Source: Macrophomina tecta | Taxonomy: Eukaryota; Ascomycota; Dothideomycetes; Botryosphaeriales; Botryosphaeriaceae | Direction of reading: 5' to 3' | Length of the DNA: 64,000 nucleotides | Assembly: GCA_024180945.1 (NCBI GenBank) | Contig: JAKSGN010000036.1 | Location: 1,302,001-1,366,000 of the forward strand | Shown here: positions 34,613 to 47,174 of the stretch, piece after piece | How the letters are laid out: each line of letters opens with the position of its first letter | Position numbering within the stretch: position 1 is the first letter of the stretch | Made by a program: the position numbers and the translations under genes | The notes under the pieces: generated by a model | Told to the model about the DNA's origin: nothing | Database searches by the model: none | What the model saw: only the letters and a program-made list of their open reading frames with translations

Positions 34613-36174
34613 TTATCTCCGCTTGAGCTCGTCGGAAAGGTAGTTCAGGACCTGTGGGAAAGCGTTAGAATGCGTCATATTCAGAAGTGTCAAGTACAAA
34701 CTCACGTTAGATGGAATGACTCCTTGGTTGACAAGATGCTTGCTCAACCCCTTCACCACCTCGATCTGTTGGTCGGGGGTGAGTCCTGTAATGGCCTGCT
34801 CGATCACACCACCAACGCTGGCCTTGTACACCGCAATGAAGCTGGAGTAGTACATGAAGGCGAAGAACCCCATGATGAACTGGCAATCCATGCGGTCCGT
34901 CATGCCGCCATGGCCAGGGATAGAGTCACCGAAATCCTTGATCTTGAAAGTGCGCTTGAGCCCCGAGGCAAAGAAACCACCGAATGGGGCAATGAGGGAA
35001 GCAAACGTCGCGAAAATAAGGATATGGAATTGCATCGGCGCGATGGTGACCGTGCTGGGAAGGTGAGTCCAGTTCGGCGGGATGAAGGGCAGACGGTATT
35101 TGTGTGGAATGAAGACGGGGTTAACGTCACATTCAAGGCCAGTGAAGAAATTGGCGCCCAGGTCCTGCCTTCACGTCAGTGGCGAACCATGTCTCCGGAT
35201 GGACTTGGAACTTACATTGACAGGGCAGATGAAGTACTTGTACCGCATTAGGATGTTGGTGAGGATCACACCGAAGATGATCGTGAAAATCCAGGCACCA
35301 AGGAAGCCCTCGACCGTCTTCTTCGGCGAGATCTTGATCAATTGAGTCCGGCCGAAGGTGATACCGCAAATGTAGGCAAAAATGTCGTTGGTGACGACCA
35401 GAGAGACCGGGAGGAAAAACCAGATCATGCCCTCGAAGATGTTGTTCATAATGAAATGCGCCTGGACCACGATGAGGTACAATGCCATGTGCGTCCACGC
35501 AAATTGAGTGAACTGAAACTTGTAATGCCCCTTTTGCAGCGATGCGACGAAGAAGACGAAGCCTAATAGAAGAAGGTCAGTTCTGGCAATAGGAGAAGGG
35601 GCTAGCTGACAAACCAGTAACATAGAGCATGAAGCTGATGAAGCGATGGTGGGTAGCGAAGGGGAGCAGGATCTTGTCGACCAGGATGATGTGCTTGAAG
35701 TAGTAAATGACACTCTCTCCATATAGAAAGTACATTGTGGTGCCCAGGAAATACCAGTTCAAGCTCTTGGTGAATCTCAGGCTTCGGGCGCGGCTGGGAA
35801 CGTTGGAGATGGCGATAACCTCCTTGAAGGAAATAATTTGGACAGCCGTGACAATGATGATGATGTAGATGTGGCCGGCGAACATGGCCCAGAAAAAGCC
35901 AGCAATCATGACCAGCGTCCAGATTGTGCGGGTAATGAAGGTCTCCTTCTTCTTCTCATAGTCGGACTTGGGAGGTTCCTGCTGCCTACTTAGCCGCCGT
36001 CGCGAGGTCGCCCGGCGCACAACTAACCTCTGGTTTCGCGGCAGCACCATTCCGAGTAGGGCTCCCGGGTTCGGAATGAGGCTCGCTGAGCTCAGACATG
36101 GACATTCTCCTGCCCTTGCCGCTGCTGCCGCTCCCCCGGTGTTGAAACTTCACGTCCCTTCTCGGCTTCGTCAT
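34613..36174 (-). CDS. CDS1: Phosphatidate cytidylyltransferase (CDP-diacylglycerol synthase)
   Basis: The enzyme makes CDP-diacylglycerol from phosphatidate and CTP at the ER, the precursor of phosphatidylinositol and cardiolipin. Reading from 36174, exons 36174-36028, 35981-35615, 35562-35216, 35164-34706 and 34651-34613 join to 452 residues, matching the yeast enzyme. The N-terminus is short, basic and serine-rich. At least six transmembrane stretches follow (for example WTLVMIAGFFWAMFAGHIYI). The family signature is near the end, around KRTFKIKDFGDSIPGHGGMTDRMDCQ, with the conserved aspartates. The upstream loop has ISPKKTVEGFLGA. The last intron (34652-34705) is 54 nt with no stop in frame. 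The gene diverges from RAD26; start codons are 498 bp apart. Confidence 0.95.
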
Positions 36175-36672
36175 GGTCGCGATGGAGTTGCAGGCGCGGT
36201 GGCTGCCACAAAGCCAGTCCAACTCTTTCGCACGCGCTCCACAGAGATTATCCGGGGCGAATGGGCGCCGGAAAGCAGGACCCGCGGCTGGCGCGCTCCT
36301 CAACGTTTTCGCTTTGGGTCGGGCACGGTGCAAGGCTGCGGGAGGACGCGGTCGCTTGGAGGGCGGTCGCGGGCAGATTTGTCGCGCGCGTCGGGATCAC
36401 GGACGACAGGGCAGAGAGGTGCCAGGATAGGGAGGGAGAGGGAGAGAATTCGGGACAGATGGCGAGGTGAGAGAATGAGGGAGCGCGGCGGACGCTGATC
36501 TACGTCAACGGACGCGCCAAGGCTGCAAAGCACCTGGCAGGGCACCGCAGGCTGGAGGCCCACCTGCGGCACATGTGAACGCCGACTCGACACCACCCCG
36601 GTCGCCCATCATCTCCGCCACGCGCCGCTCTCCAGCGCCCGCCCTCCAGCGCCCGCCGCTCTCGTCAATGGC
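36175..36672. promoter_or_regulatory. Divergent promoter CDS1 / RAD26
   Basis: 498 bp of GC-rich sequence lies between the two start codons. A GGACGCGCC at 36509-36517 is close to, but not, a perfect MCB site. The last 100 bases before RAD26 are C-rich leader. Confidence 0.7.
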
Positions 36673-39195
36673 ATGGCTAGCGACAGGGACGAGTACGGCT
36701 GGGACGACGACCTCGACGACCTGCCCGATGATGCCCTGCGCGAGGCCGAGACCCAGGCCTTGCTCTCCACCCAGCGCCGCGACCAGTCCCGCGCGCCGCC
36801 GTCCGCGAGTGCCCACGCGACCCAAGCCCCGCTGCATGGAGATCCGCCGTCATCCGACTATGCCCACGACCCCGACGAGATACAGCTGAACGGAGAGACC
36901 GTTGCTCCCGGCCCGCCCAAGACCACCCCAACCGGCCCGTCCTCGCGGCTCGGAGCAAATAATCCCACCCGCAACCACACCACCACCCGCCGGACATTCC
37001 AGGACCTCGCCGCCGACCCGTCCCAGGGCCCCTACAGCCATCGTCTGGCCCGTTATGGAAGCAATAGTAATTACAATATCAGCCGCCCCTCTGCCGCGCC
37101 GTCGCAGGCGGCGCCCAGCTGGGCCGATGCCGGCCCGGACGAGCTGAGGAGAATTCAGGATGTGAGCAAGGGCTTCCGCTTTCTTTGCTTTGCTGACTGT
37201 CGCAGCTCGAAGCGTCGATAGCAGACCTCGTCCGCGCGAAAGACCACGCAGAAACCCAGGCCCGGGCAAAGGCAGGCGAAGTCACCATTGTTCGCACAAA
37301 CTGGGAGAAAGCAAATAAGGAGCATGCTGTCACGGTGGCACGCATGCTCCAAGCCCATACGAATGACACGCAGATGTTGACAGAGAAGCTCAATGCACAG
37401 AAAAAGTTGCTCGACAGAATTGAGAGCGAGAATAAGTTCTTGGAGCAGGAAGTCAAAGTGGAGGCTGGCAAGGCAAAGCACGCCCAACGGACTCTGAAAG
37501 ATGGCGTCCCCAACGGGAATGCTACCAAAGGACAGGCTCCGGCGACGACGCCAAAGAAAAACCGGATAGCGCCATTTGGCGACGGGTTCGATGACGGCGA
37601 CGTTGTCATGGTATCGCCCAGCAAATCCCGCGATAAGTCGAGGGCTGGCACGCCAAAAAACGGCTCGAAGCGGAAGCGCAATGCGATGGAAGCTAGCCCG
37701 TCCAAGCCTCTCCCGCTCATGGAAGTCCAGGCAGCTGAAGAGCGAATGGTTGCGCCGCCAGACATCGATCTTGAAGAGGACGTCTCGGTGGGTACTGGCA
37801 AGGATGACCAAAAGTTCAAGGTGAGCCAATCACTACTGGACCTCCGAAACCCTACTGATTTCGTAGATTTTGAAGAGGCTCATGAACCACCGGCCGGCGG
37901 GTGTGCGGGAGAGAACATTTGAAGCTTTCACTAAGCATGCTTTTCCTTCTTCCCCGCGCCGTCTCCTTTCATCTATCATCTACGATGGGATATCTCTGTA
38001 CCGTGACGAGTCTGACGACTTCGTCACACACTTCTGCAGGATTTTATTTTCTCTGTGGGATCGCTGCGCACAAGAAAACTACGTTTGTGGCCCTTTGACC
38101 TAGTTTGAAGATAAAAACTGACATCACTAGTGGGCGCCTCTGCATCTCATCATTGATACGCTGCAATTTATACTGGCTTTCGAGCCGCTCGAAAAGACGA
38201 CCCTACTCGCTGATGAGATCGTGCCCCTGGCGCAGTCTTCAGCTTTACTCGTTGCATGGGCACCATTAGATGATACAACTTTGAAGCAGCATATTGATCT
38301 CCAGGAATGCCTTTCCCTCCTTCTCACACTAGCGCGAAGCTGTGCCCATGATGAAGAATCCATTGCACGGTTTTGGACACAAATCTCGCGCGATTTCGTG
38401 CGGGCTGTTCTGAAATCGCAATCCCTTTCGACTCTCACACTTATGCTTGAGCTTCTTGCAACAAGCGTTACGTCCACAAGCTTCGGGCCCATCCCTGACT
38501 TCTCCGCATCGGAACCGCCGCCAGATCTGAACCATTCTCTACCAAATGATCCTGTAACGCTCGTGGATCATCTCACGCTCTTCCTCCACAGCCTTCCCAA
38601 TCCAGCACCACGGTCAGCCTTTCCAGCGCCCTCTCGTCCCGCACTTTGGACCTTCCGTCTCAATGTCCTCAGAACGATCTCATCCTTCCTGCCATCTCCC
38701 GCGGCCGCCACAGCCCTCGCCAGACATCGCTACTTCCTTGGCCGGCTCCTCCACCTCCTCAACCGGGCCCTCTCTTCCCTCTACTCCACCGCCCCGCGAA
38801 CACCGCTCGCTGGCACCCTGAGTCGTATCGTCAACCTCACCACCCGCATTGCCTACTCGCTGATGATGGACGAAACGACCAAGCCCCTCATCGACCGTAA
38901 GGAGAAGCTGAATGCTGTGCCCGGCACGACACATGCACACCTCGTTGCCCTCACGCGCGTCGCGATGGTCGACACGGATGACGCTGTCGTGGAACCCGAA
39001 CAAAGCGTCGGCGTAGGCTATGGTAGCTTCAGCGCGCCGCCACCGTCGGTGTTTGCCAGTGGCGTGAGGGTGCTCGAGGCGGGCATCGAGGAAGAGGTCG
39101 TTGAGATGGCGCATGCGCTGTTGGACGAATTTTTGAGCCCTGAGGAAGGTGAGGAGCTGGTAAAAGTGTTCAGTACAGCGAGGACGACCGCGTGA
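36673..39195 (+). CDS. DNA-damage checkpoint protein Rad26/UvsD (ATRIP/Ddc2 orthologue)
   Basis: Exons 36673-37161, 37206-37820, 37867-38082 and 38131-39195 join to 794 residues. The protein is the regulatory partner of the ATR-type kinase (Rad3 in S. pombe, Mec1 in budding yeast). It carries the kinase to RPA-coated single-stranded DNA. The first 25 residues are acidic (DEYGWDDDLDDLPDDALRE), like the RPA-binding acidic patch of ATRIP. A coiled coil spans about residues 160-275 (heptads in DLVRAKDHAETQARAKAGE, then LNAQKKLLDRIESENKFLE). A basic linker (PKKNRIAPFGDGFDDGDVVMV, then GSKRKRN) follows. The C-terminal half is all helical and leucine-rich, as in the ATR-interacting region. The orthologue call rests on this layout and family recall, not on a catalytic motif. 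Confidence 0.82.
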
Positions 39196-39979
39196 GGGAT
39201 GGTGGGGCAATTGTAGGTACACTCTAGGTTCTGTGTAGATAGAAGGCTGCATTGCGGGAGTTTGGCTCTTAGGCATGTTTTGGGGGCAGCTTAATTTCTC
39301 GTTGATACCATTAGTTTCTCGAACTTCCTTTTCTTTCTATATCTATACTGTTCTCAGATTGGAGAGGTTCAGCGTTATAAGAGTAAACGATCAAATACAC
39401 ACCTGTTTGCTCCTTTATCGCCGAAGGATCCCAGCCTAACCAAATGTACTCGAGACAGTGTATAATCAAGGGGATATCCTTGCCTGAACCTTAGGCGTGC
39501 TAGTGAATAACAGAACGTGCATCGTTGAATTGGGGCGTTGAAGCGGTCGTCCGGATGTGAACGTTGTTGTAATTGAGGCACTTTGTATCCAGACTGCTAT
39601 CTCAACTCCCTACGGGCCACGAGATTACCTTGCTTTGCGCTGCCAAGGGGTTATATGTCTCGGGACGAACAAGAAGGTGAAATACCAGTCAACCAGCATG
39701 CATTCAGCATATGTATACCATGGGGAGCTCGCAAGCAGATCGAGCAAGGCCATCCCCGCGTGGCTGGTTGAGCAGACAGTGCTCAGCACTTCCCACTCTC
39801 TCGGCTACCAATTTCAAAATACCATAATACAAGTTATCAGAAATGTGTGAAAGGAAAGTACAACTCAATTGTGTGTAGTGTGTGTGCATTAGGCAAACCG
39901 TGCCAAATCAGGCAACCGTATACACCCGATCATTACTTCGTAGTATCCCCCTTGATTGTTGCTGTCATAGCAACAAGTC
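39196..39979. other. Convergent intergenic region RAD26 / sedolisin
   Basis: 3' regions of two convergent genes. No coding signal. Confidence 0.65.
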
Positions 39980-41885
39980 TCACCACATCTGCAGATCTAG
40001 ACCCGCCAGAACGGCAGTGGAGTTAGGACTGCCGATCCCCGTGACAGGGTCCCAACCTACAGCCGCCGGGAAGCCCGTCGTGTTGCAGCCGGCCGAGTCA
40101 CCATCGACAATATCGTGAAAGAACTTCGAGCCGCTCTTGTAGAGCCAGGGGTTCAGGAAGCCAAGAGCCGGCCTGCCAGCTTGGATGAGGGCGTCGTTCA
40201 CGAGGGCGATGATGGTAGCCGCGATGGGGACGGATGCAGACGTGCCATGCAGAGCCGTGGTGTTGCCCTCCCAGGTGTGTACGATTGACTGGCCTTGGGC
40301 AGCGATGTCCGGATAAGCACGACCAGATTCGTTGTAGAGGTCGGTTTCAATGCCTTTATGGGTTTTAAGGTAACGGCTGACGGCGTCTGCCTGCCAGTTG
40401 GGCTGCGCGAAGTACCTGCTGAAGCCGCCGCCAGACCTGAAAAAGGGTATGTCCTCATCTTTCGCAGCCACCTCCGGTGCGAAGCCAGCGGTGGCGCCGA
40501 CGGCAGTGACGTAGGGACAGCTAGCAGGGAACATAGCAATAAACGTGCTGGCGTTCCTCCCATCGTTGCTGTAACAGTAGCCCGAGGGACCGACACCCAA
40601 GTCGCCAGAAGGGAAGAGCAGGGAAACACCGCGTGCGGCGAGCTGAGCGAACTGATCGCAGATCTTCTTGGCGAAGTCATAGGGAACCGTGTGCTCAAAG
40701 TCGCCATAGCTGCTGGAGATAACGTGCGGGATGTCTTTGTCATCCTTCTTCAGGACGTGCAAAGCCCAGGCCAAGAAAGGCTCGTTGTGGTTTTCTGGAT
40801 AGAAAGCATCAGGCGTGAAGTCCGCAGCGAATCCGCCAGTGTTATAAGCGATGAGAGGGGTAGGGTGGCCCAGAGATAGGATTAGTTCAGCGTCGAGATC
40901 ACCTTCGCTGTTCTTTGTCTGGTTGTTCTGCTCCTCTGTGTTGGGCGTCTGGGTGTCGTCACCACCATTGACAATCTCGATAGTGAATTGGTCAGCGGCA
41001 GAAACAGCCTCCTTGCGGAACTGCTGCAGGAAGGCCTTCACATCGGTCCGCTTGCTTGTTTGGTTCAAGAAGTTCACGAGGCCGATCGAATTCTTTGCGG
41101 GAACCCTTGGAGCGTAGTCAAAGATACCGTAGTATGTACGCAGACAATCAGGGGTGACCCAGCTGGAGTTGCACTTGTGTGAAACATCAAGCACATGGGA
41201 GCTCGAAGCAGACTGTACCGGATTCGGCTTGCGCTGGACCAATGGCTGCGTTTTGCCCTCAATGACACGTTTGACATAGCTTGTGCGGGGTGCGGTGCGG
41301 AAGAATGAGTTGGTTGGCTGAACAGCCTCAACATGTTCGTGAAGGTGATGCGGAAGTGACCACTGCGAGGTGCGGACCAGGTGATCGCCGGACTCGTGCT
41401 CATAGACCGAGTATTCGGCATTCAGAAGGGCCTCGGCGCGGTTGACGGGCAGTGCGATCTTGATCCAGTCCTTGTCGGGTGAGTATGCCAGGTGAGTCTT
41501 AAGAATGCCATTCTCCTCAAGCCACTCGTGCACGAGATCTAGAGTCTGATCTGCGGGCTTGACGAGCTCATTCACCTCTTCGGCACTCATGTGTTGGCCA
41601 TAGCGCTCATGGTGAGGGTCGGAGACTAGCAAATGTCAGCCCAGAAACGAGTTGAAGTGAGGTAAGAGCGGACACACCTTCGTAGAGGTGGCGCTCGAGC
41701 TCGGCGAAGTCGCCCTGCTTCAGGCCAATGTGAAGGTGAATGACATGATCAGATGGAGCGGGGCCGATGCGTGACCAGCTGGCCGGGGCATCGAAGGTGT
41801 CTTTAACGCTGTAGCCGGCACGAGGGCGCAGAGTTGAGGCGCTGGCACCGAGCATCAACAGCAGGACGAGGAGGAAGCCGAGCAT
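39980..41885 (-). CDS. Secreted tripeptidyl-peptidase of the sedolisin family (S53)
   Basis: Exons 41885-41678 and 41625-39980 join to 617 residues. A signal peptide (MLGFLLVLLLMLGASAS) leads into the pro-kumamolisin activation domain (about residues 35-180, including HHERYGQHMSAEEV). The mature serine-carboxyl peptidase has all catalytic positions: Glu about 310 and Asp about 314 in SEGDLDAEL, the oxyanion Asp about 411 in PSGDLGVGPSG, and the nucleophile Ser about 532 in HGTSASVP. The C-terminal calcium site (FHDIVDGDSAGC, then GWDPVTGIG) is also present. Such enzymes act in acidic extracellular or vacuolar settings and release tripeptides. Several NxS/T sites suggest glycosylation. A run of Asp, Gln, Asn and Glu (about residues 290-308) just before the catalytic Glu is an acidic loop insertion. 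Confidence 0.95.
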
Positions 41886-42969
41886 GATGGGCGGGTTGTT
41901 GAACGAACAAAGACTGTCAACGACAGTTGGAACGAAGGTAGAGGCTGAAGAAGGGTGCGAAGGTTGAGGGAAGGTGTGGAGAGATTGAAGGAAAGAAGGA
42001 AGAAGACGAGGAGAGGTAGAGGTTTATATAGGCAAAAGAGGCAATGAGTGTGAGGATGTGTGGTGGCACGGGGTGAAGGAAAGCACTCGTGTGCAAAGCG
42101 CAAAGATACAACACTCACTAGAAGTTGCTATCCATCTACTGGCAGAATGACCGTGCCACTGTCATTGTCGTTTGAGTTTGGCAGCTTTCTCATCCACTTC
42201 CTTAGCATGTCATGAAAACCGCGTCGCCCCTCAGCGAAAGACTCACTCTATTGACACGCCCTCTGAGGCCATGCACGGCCATTCTCCCGGTCTTTTATTC
42301 TTAAATAAGCACATATAGCCCCGTATGAACTAACGCAATAGAGACAGAAAGAAATCATCCATGGACTGAACAGGCTGCGGACAGTCGAAGCGCCGACGGT
42401 ATGCACAGACCCTTTCACAGAAAGATCGCCCATAACCACTCGCACCTGGGGGGAGACGGTGTCAAAATGGTTCCTCGGAATATCTAATAGTTGCCAAAAT
42501 TCAACGAGAGGATGTTAAAGAGGAAGCTTGAAGCATGCGCTGTGCTGACCCCTCGACGCTCGCATTGGTCCGCTCTGTCAAGACGCGATAGTGAAAGCGA
42601 CGAGCCCCTGCATACACCTATCGCAGCAAAAGCTGGTGAATCCCTTCTTTGTTTGTGGAAAGCAAAGCTAGCATTCATCCGGATGAGTTCCGTCAATTTA
42701 CGATTGCTTGTGTATGAATGCTGGAGCCTACATGAAGCGGTAATGAAGTGAACTTGCCATATCTAGAGCGTATGAGCAAAAGCCTGTGTCGGCCAATGGG
42801 GGAACATCGCCGCCAAAGTTGATACGGTGTCCATTTTCTTCTTAGAGAAACGCAGCAGGCTTCCAGCATGATCTTCGCATCCCGCAAATGTCTTCAATAT
42901 TGTATGAGGACTCGCTCCTCTATTGTCTATGACCACGATACACAGAAAGTTGAACTTGACCTATTAGGT
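41886..42969. other. Sedolisin promoter and SPF1 3' region
   Basis: The 130 bases upstream of the sedolisin start are pyrimidine-rich on the coding strand, with a TATATAGG-like box (minus strand TATATAAAC, about 42023-42031) roughly 140 bases upstream of the start codon. The rest shows no gene. Confidence 0.55.
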
Positions 42970-45900
42970 TCACTGGTCTTTCTTCCTCTCAGCCTCCTCA
43001 GCCTCCAGCTTCTTCCTTGTCTCCTCCCTCTCAATCTGATCTTTCCTACGTACGGCAATGTCCTTGGGCTTGTAATCACTGAAGAAGTACTTGAGAGTCT
43101 TCTCAATAATCCAGCAGCCCGCGTAGTCAACAATCATCACTGCCGTCATTGTGGCCTTGAACTCGTTCGTAAACGGCACGAGGCGCAGCTTTTCGTTGAT
43201 CTCCGGGATGAACTCGGTTGCGCACGAGAAAGCAACGAACGCCACACCGACGAGGCCGTAGTACATGCCCTTGTTCTCGCGGATCGACTCACGGAACGGA
43301 CGACCCTGATAATTGATGGCGAACGTAGAGATCTGCTGGATAAGCTGGAGCAAGTAGATGGCGCTGTTGAGAAGGGACGGCTCAAAATCGCCTTCGAGGT
43401 CTACATCGTCATTTTTCCTGCAGGGTGTCAGTAAGGATAGTCAGAAATTTGGTAAATTGGACTTACGGCTCCGTGCGTTGCACGTATTGAGAAATGTAGA
43501 TCAGAGTAGCGATGTGGATGGCGAATTGGCCCAGAACAGATCCAATGATGTAGATGTTGAAGATGTTGTGCTGAGGACGTTCTTTGGAGAGAGCCTCAAC
43601 GGGCTTGGCACGAGAGATTGATAAAAAGCAAACACTCATCATCATGCCGCTAATGGTAACCTGCCCATCACCAAACTTGATGCCATCGAGATAGAGAACA
43701 CTCAAGCTGTATGCGCTGATCAGACAGTTCAAGGCCAAGATCTTGTACATCTGAATGGTGGCGACAAGAGTGCAGCGTCCTTGGCGGATAATGTTGGGAA
43801 TAGCAATAACGTTAGCCAGCTTGCTGGTGAACGGAGCGGCCACAGACGCATCACCGAGCTTAATAGTTGGAGGCTCGCTGTCGTCGAGTTCACTCTCCAA
43901 CATGGACATCTGCAATTTATCGGCCAGACCTTGAGCTTTCTCTTGGGCAAGACGCTTATTCTTCTGGGCCGGCGTCTCATCTGGTGCTGGCGCAATGGCT
44001 GGTGGAGCGTCAACAGCAACCCCGTTGGCCTTTGCTGCTTCCTCAACAGCGATGAGACCTTTGCTGATCTTCTTATCCTGCTCTCGCTTCATAGCTTTCT
44101 CATAATGGGGATTGGAAGGACCAGGAGGATACAAATGCGCAATCATGGGCGGTACCGGAGGCGTCGGCTGATTGAAACGCTGCATGAGAGACACTTGCTT
44201 TTCGTAGACCTCCTTCATCTTGGTTGTCCTGAAATGTTCCGCAATCTTGTCCAAATCGTCTTTGGTGCCATTCAGAAGAGCAACACCAATATGAGCTTGT
44301 TTCAAAGCACCGACATCGTTGGTGCCATCACCACACATCAGTGTGGTGTAGCCAGCGTCCTTCAGACCCAAAAGGATTTCCTCCTTCTGTTTAGGGGAGA
44401 CACGGGCATAGACCCAAGTGTGGCGGAGAAGCTGGTGCCAAGCCTTTTGAGCCTTGAACTTGCTAAGAGCATACCCGGTAACGCAGATATCCTTGGTATC
44501 CAAGATTTCCTTGGACAGCTCCTGGGCAGGATCGACAGGAATATTGACTTTGTCATCAACGCTCCTCCAGACCAAGTTTTTTCCAGAATCATCATTCTCC
44601 GGAGCGTCCAGAATCCAGCAGTCGCGATCGACGATCTCGACCTGACGAGCAACGTGAACAGCGGTAAGTGGGTTGTCCCCAGTAATCATAACCACACGAT
44701 GACTGCTCTCATTGAGCATTTGGACAGCCTTCTTCGCGTCATCCTTGAGCGGACATTGAAGGACGAGGAAACCGGCAAAGTGAAGGTCACATTCAACCTC
44801 CTCCCGCTTAAGATCGTTGATCCTCTTCTGGCTTATCTCATCCTCGGTGGAAAGGCGCTTGTAAGCTAATGCGAGAACACGGCCACCATTCCTGGTGAAA
44901 TGCTTGTACGTCTCCTCGTACTTGGGCGGAGTGTCGATAAGCATGTTGCGAATAGTCTCCGGTGCTCCCTTGACACCAACAAAAGTATGCTTAGCTTTCT
45001 TTCCAGTCTTGGGATTAGTAGCCAAAACGGTAGCGATGGAGCTTTGTCTCTTCAGAGCTGAAGAGAACTGGAAACGACGCTTAATCTGGACCAAATCGGC
45101 GAAATTGTTCCGCGCGAGCTTGTTGGTTAGAGTATCGTTCTGGCCGAGGGACCACCCGAGAGCTTGAAGCGTTGCCTTCTCCATAGGCTCGCCGACAATG
45201 TCGCCTTCATCCAGTTTGACTAGGGCATGAGCGGTGGCAAGGACCAAGGTGGAGTCGGGGCCAACCCGACCTACCGGTACTAGCTGAGTCTGAGCGCCGT
45301 CGGCCTCAGCCTTAGCCTCGGGCTGACCAAGGCTCAGGCCCGCAATGCCATCAACGACAAGATCCTCACCAGTCAAGGTGCCAGTCTTATCGAAGCACGC
45401 CACATCAACCCGGCCGGCAAAGGGAATACGGAAGGGCTCGGTACAGAAGATAGCATACTTGCTCAGAGCGGCCAAACTCGTATTAACGGCCAAGCTCAAT
45501 TCCATGGGAAGTTCTGGTGGGACAACACTCGTAATGATGAGAACGCAATCGAGAAGGAGTTTCGACCGTTTGCGATCCTTAGCAACACCTTCCTGCCAGA
45601 CATACCAAGAGGCAGCAATGGCGAAGATGAGCAGGAAAAGGATGAAAAGTAGGGCCTCGACGTTGTTGGCCGACACGCGTTCGGTCGAATAGATCATGGT
45701 CCTGACGAGGCTACCCTGGCTTGTCTCGAATCCGGTCTTGACGACAGTAGCAACGGCGCCCTTGTCAGGCGGTGGGGGAACACCCGAGGCAAGTCGAGGA
45801 ATGGCATCCGCGGCATCTTCGCTAGGATTTCCGTGGCTAACCTGAAGCACCTTGGTGCCTCCCCAGAGGAAGGCGTTCTTATCCAGCCCTTCCGGTTCAA

Positions 45901-46891
45901 TGCGCGCATCGCCTGGGCGCAACTGGATAGAATCTTTGAGAACAGGTGTGCTCTCACCAGAAAGCATGGCTTCGTTTACGATGGCGGTTCCTTCAACGAG
46001 GATCATGTCGCAAGCCACGCCACTGTCTTCCTTGGTCCGTCCGACGGACACAAGGTCGCCGGGAAGCAGCTTGTCGCTCTGAATCTCCTGCCATTTGTTT
46101 TCCCTGAACACCCAGACATCGTATGGCTTGATGCTCATGCCGCGGAACTCGTTCAAGGTCCTCTGTCTTTGCCAGACGACCGTACTCTCGAAAGCGACGA
46201 GCATGAAGAGCGTGAAAAGCGAGTAGTACCAGTATTCGTCCAGCATCCACAGTCCCACACAGAAGACCTGGAAAACGAAGAAGGGCGCAACGGCATGCTC
46301 CTTGAAAAGTTCGACGAAAGTGGGGACGGGGATATCGAATGAGTTGTCGCCGTAATGCTCGTGGATACGCTGAACCTCGGCGGCCGTAGTCAGACCGCGC
46401 GAGTTCTGGAAGGAGCTGATGAGCGGCTTCGGTTCGGCGTCAATGGTGTAAGACAGAGTCGCAAACGAGTTCTTCTCGGGATCATAGAGAAAGCGGCGCT
46501 TCTGGAAGAGGAAAGAGATGTTCTGCTTGCCACCAACATTGTCACGCTTGAGCGGACAGATCTCAGCAGCACCAGCATTTGCTATCGGCTGTACTTTGAT
46601 GAGTGTGGCGCTGCGGACATCTTTCGCCTTTGTGGCAGTGAACAGAGCTCTCAGGTCGACACTCCAATGAGTGCTAAGCCAGATGAGAGACTGGACAGTG
46701 ATGATGGCGCCGCACCAGACAAAGGTCCATTCGGAAGACTGGATGTGCTTCTCATACTGGGAAGGCGACAGGTAGACGGAGAGGAAGATGGGCCAGACAA
46801 TGAGGAAGGGCCACACGTAGAGGTGGAGGGAGAGCGGCAGCGGATTGTGCAGGCTAGCCGCCTTTATCTGGTCGTTGTCGACGAGAGGCAT
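42970..46891 (-). CDS. SPF1: ER P5A-type cation-transporting ATPase (Spf1)
   Basis: Exons 46891-43467 and 43417-42970 join to 1290 residues. P5A ATPases sit in the ER membrane and act as dislocases that remove misinserted or mistargeted transmembrane helices; older work linked them to ER ion balance. Visible motifs are the actuator loop [14 protein letters not shown], the P5A signature [13 protein letters not shown] in M4, the phosphorylation motif [12 protein letters not shown] (Asp about 501), [19 protein letters not shown] and the hinge [22 protein letters not shown]. An insertion with acidic and proline-rich sequence separates this from the last membrane helices. The start at 46891 (MPLVDNDQ) is preferred over an upstream in-frame ATG at 46954. 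The gene diverges from the GlnRS gene; start codons are 283 bp apart. Confidence 0.96.
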
Positions 46892-47174
46892 CCTGGAAGC
46901 GGCGTGGCCTGGAAACCAAGATGGGCGTCGGGGGAGAAAAGGCCAGCTCGTCACGGAAGGCCAAGATGCGAGAGTGGATGGCGGCGCGGCGCAACAAGCT
47001 TATCGGAGATTCGTGCTTCCGACGCGTCTGACGTCTCCAGCTGCGCGTGCGCTGCCTGAGTCATGTTTTTGTGATTCACTCAACACCGCCCGTGACACCC
47101 CTCACACCCCACATCGTCCTTCTTCCACCCCCCGAATTCTCCTTGTTTCGCACTCCCATAAGCTGCACGCCACC
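46892..47174. promoter_or_regulatory. Divergent promoter SPF1 / GLN4 with ACGCGT site
   Basis: 283 bp separate the start codons. It contains ACGCGT at 47022-47027. Leader sequence before GLN4 is C-rich and ends in caccATG. Confidence 0.7.

Noticed and set aside
35968..36498. 176-codon plus-strand frame across the CDS1 start
   Set aside because: Arg/Gly-rich shadow antisense to CDS1 exon 1 and its promoter.
43781..44869. 362-codon plus-strand frame inside SPF1
   Set aside because: Exact antisense shadow of the conserved ATPase P-domain region.
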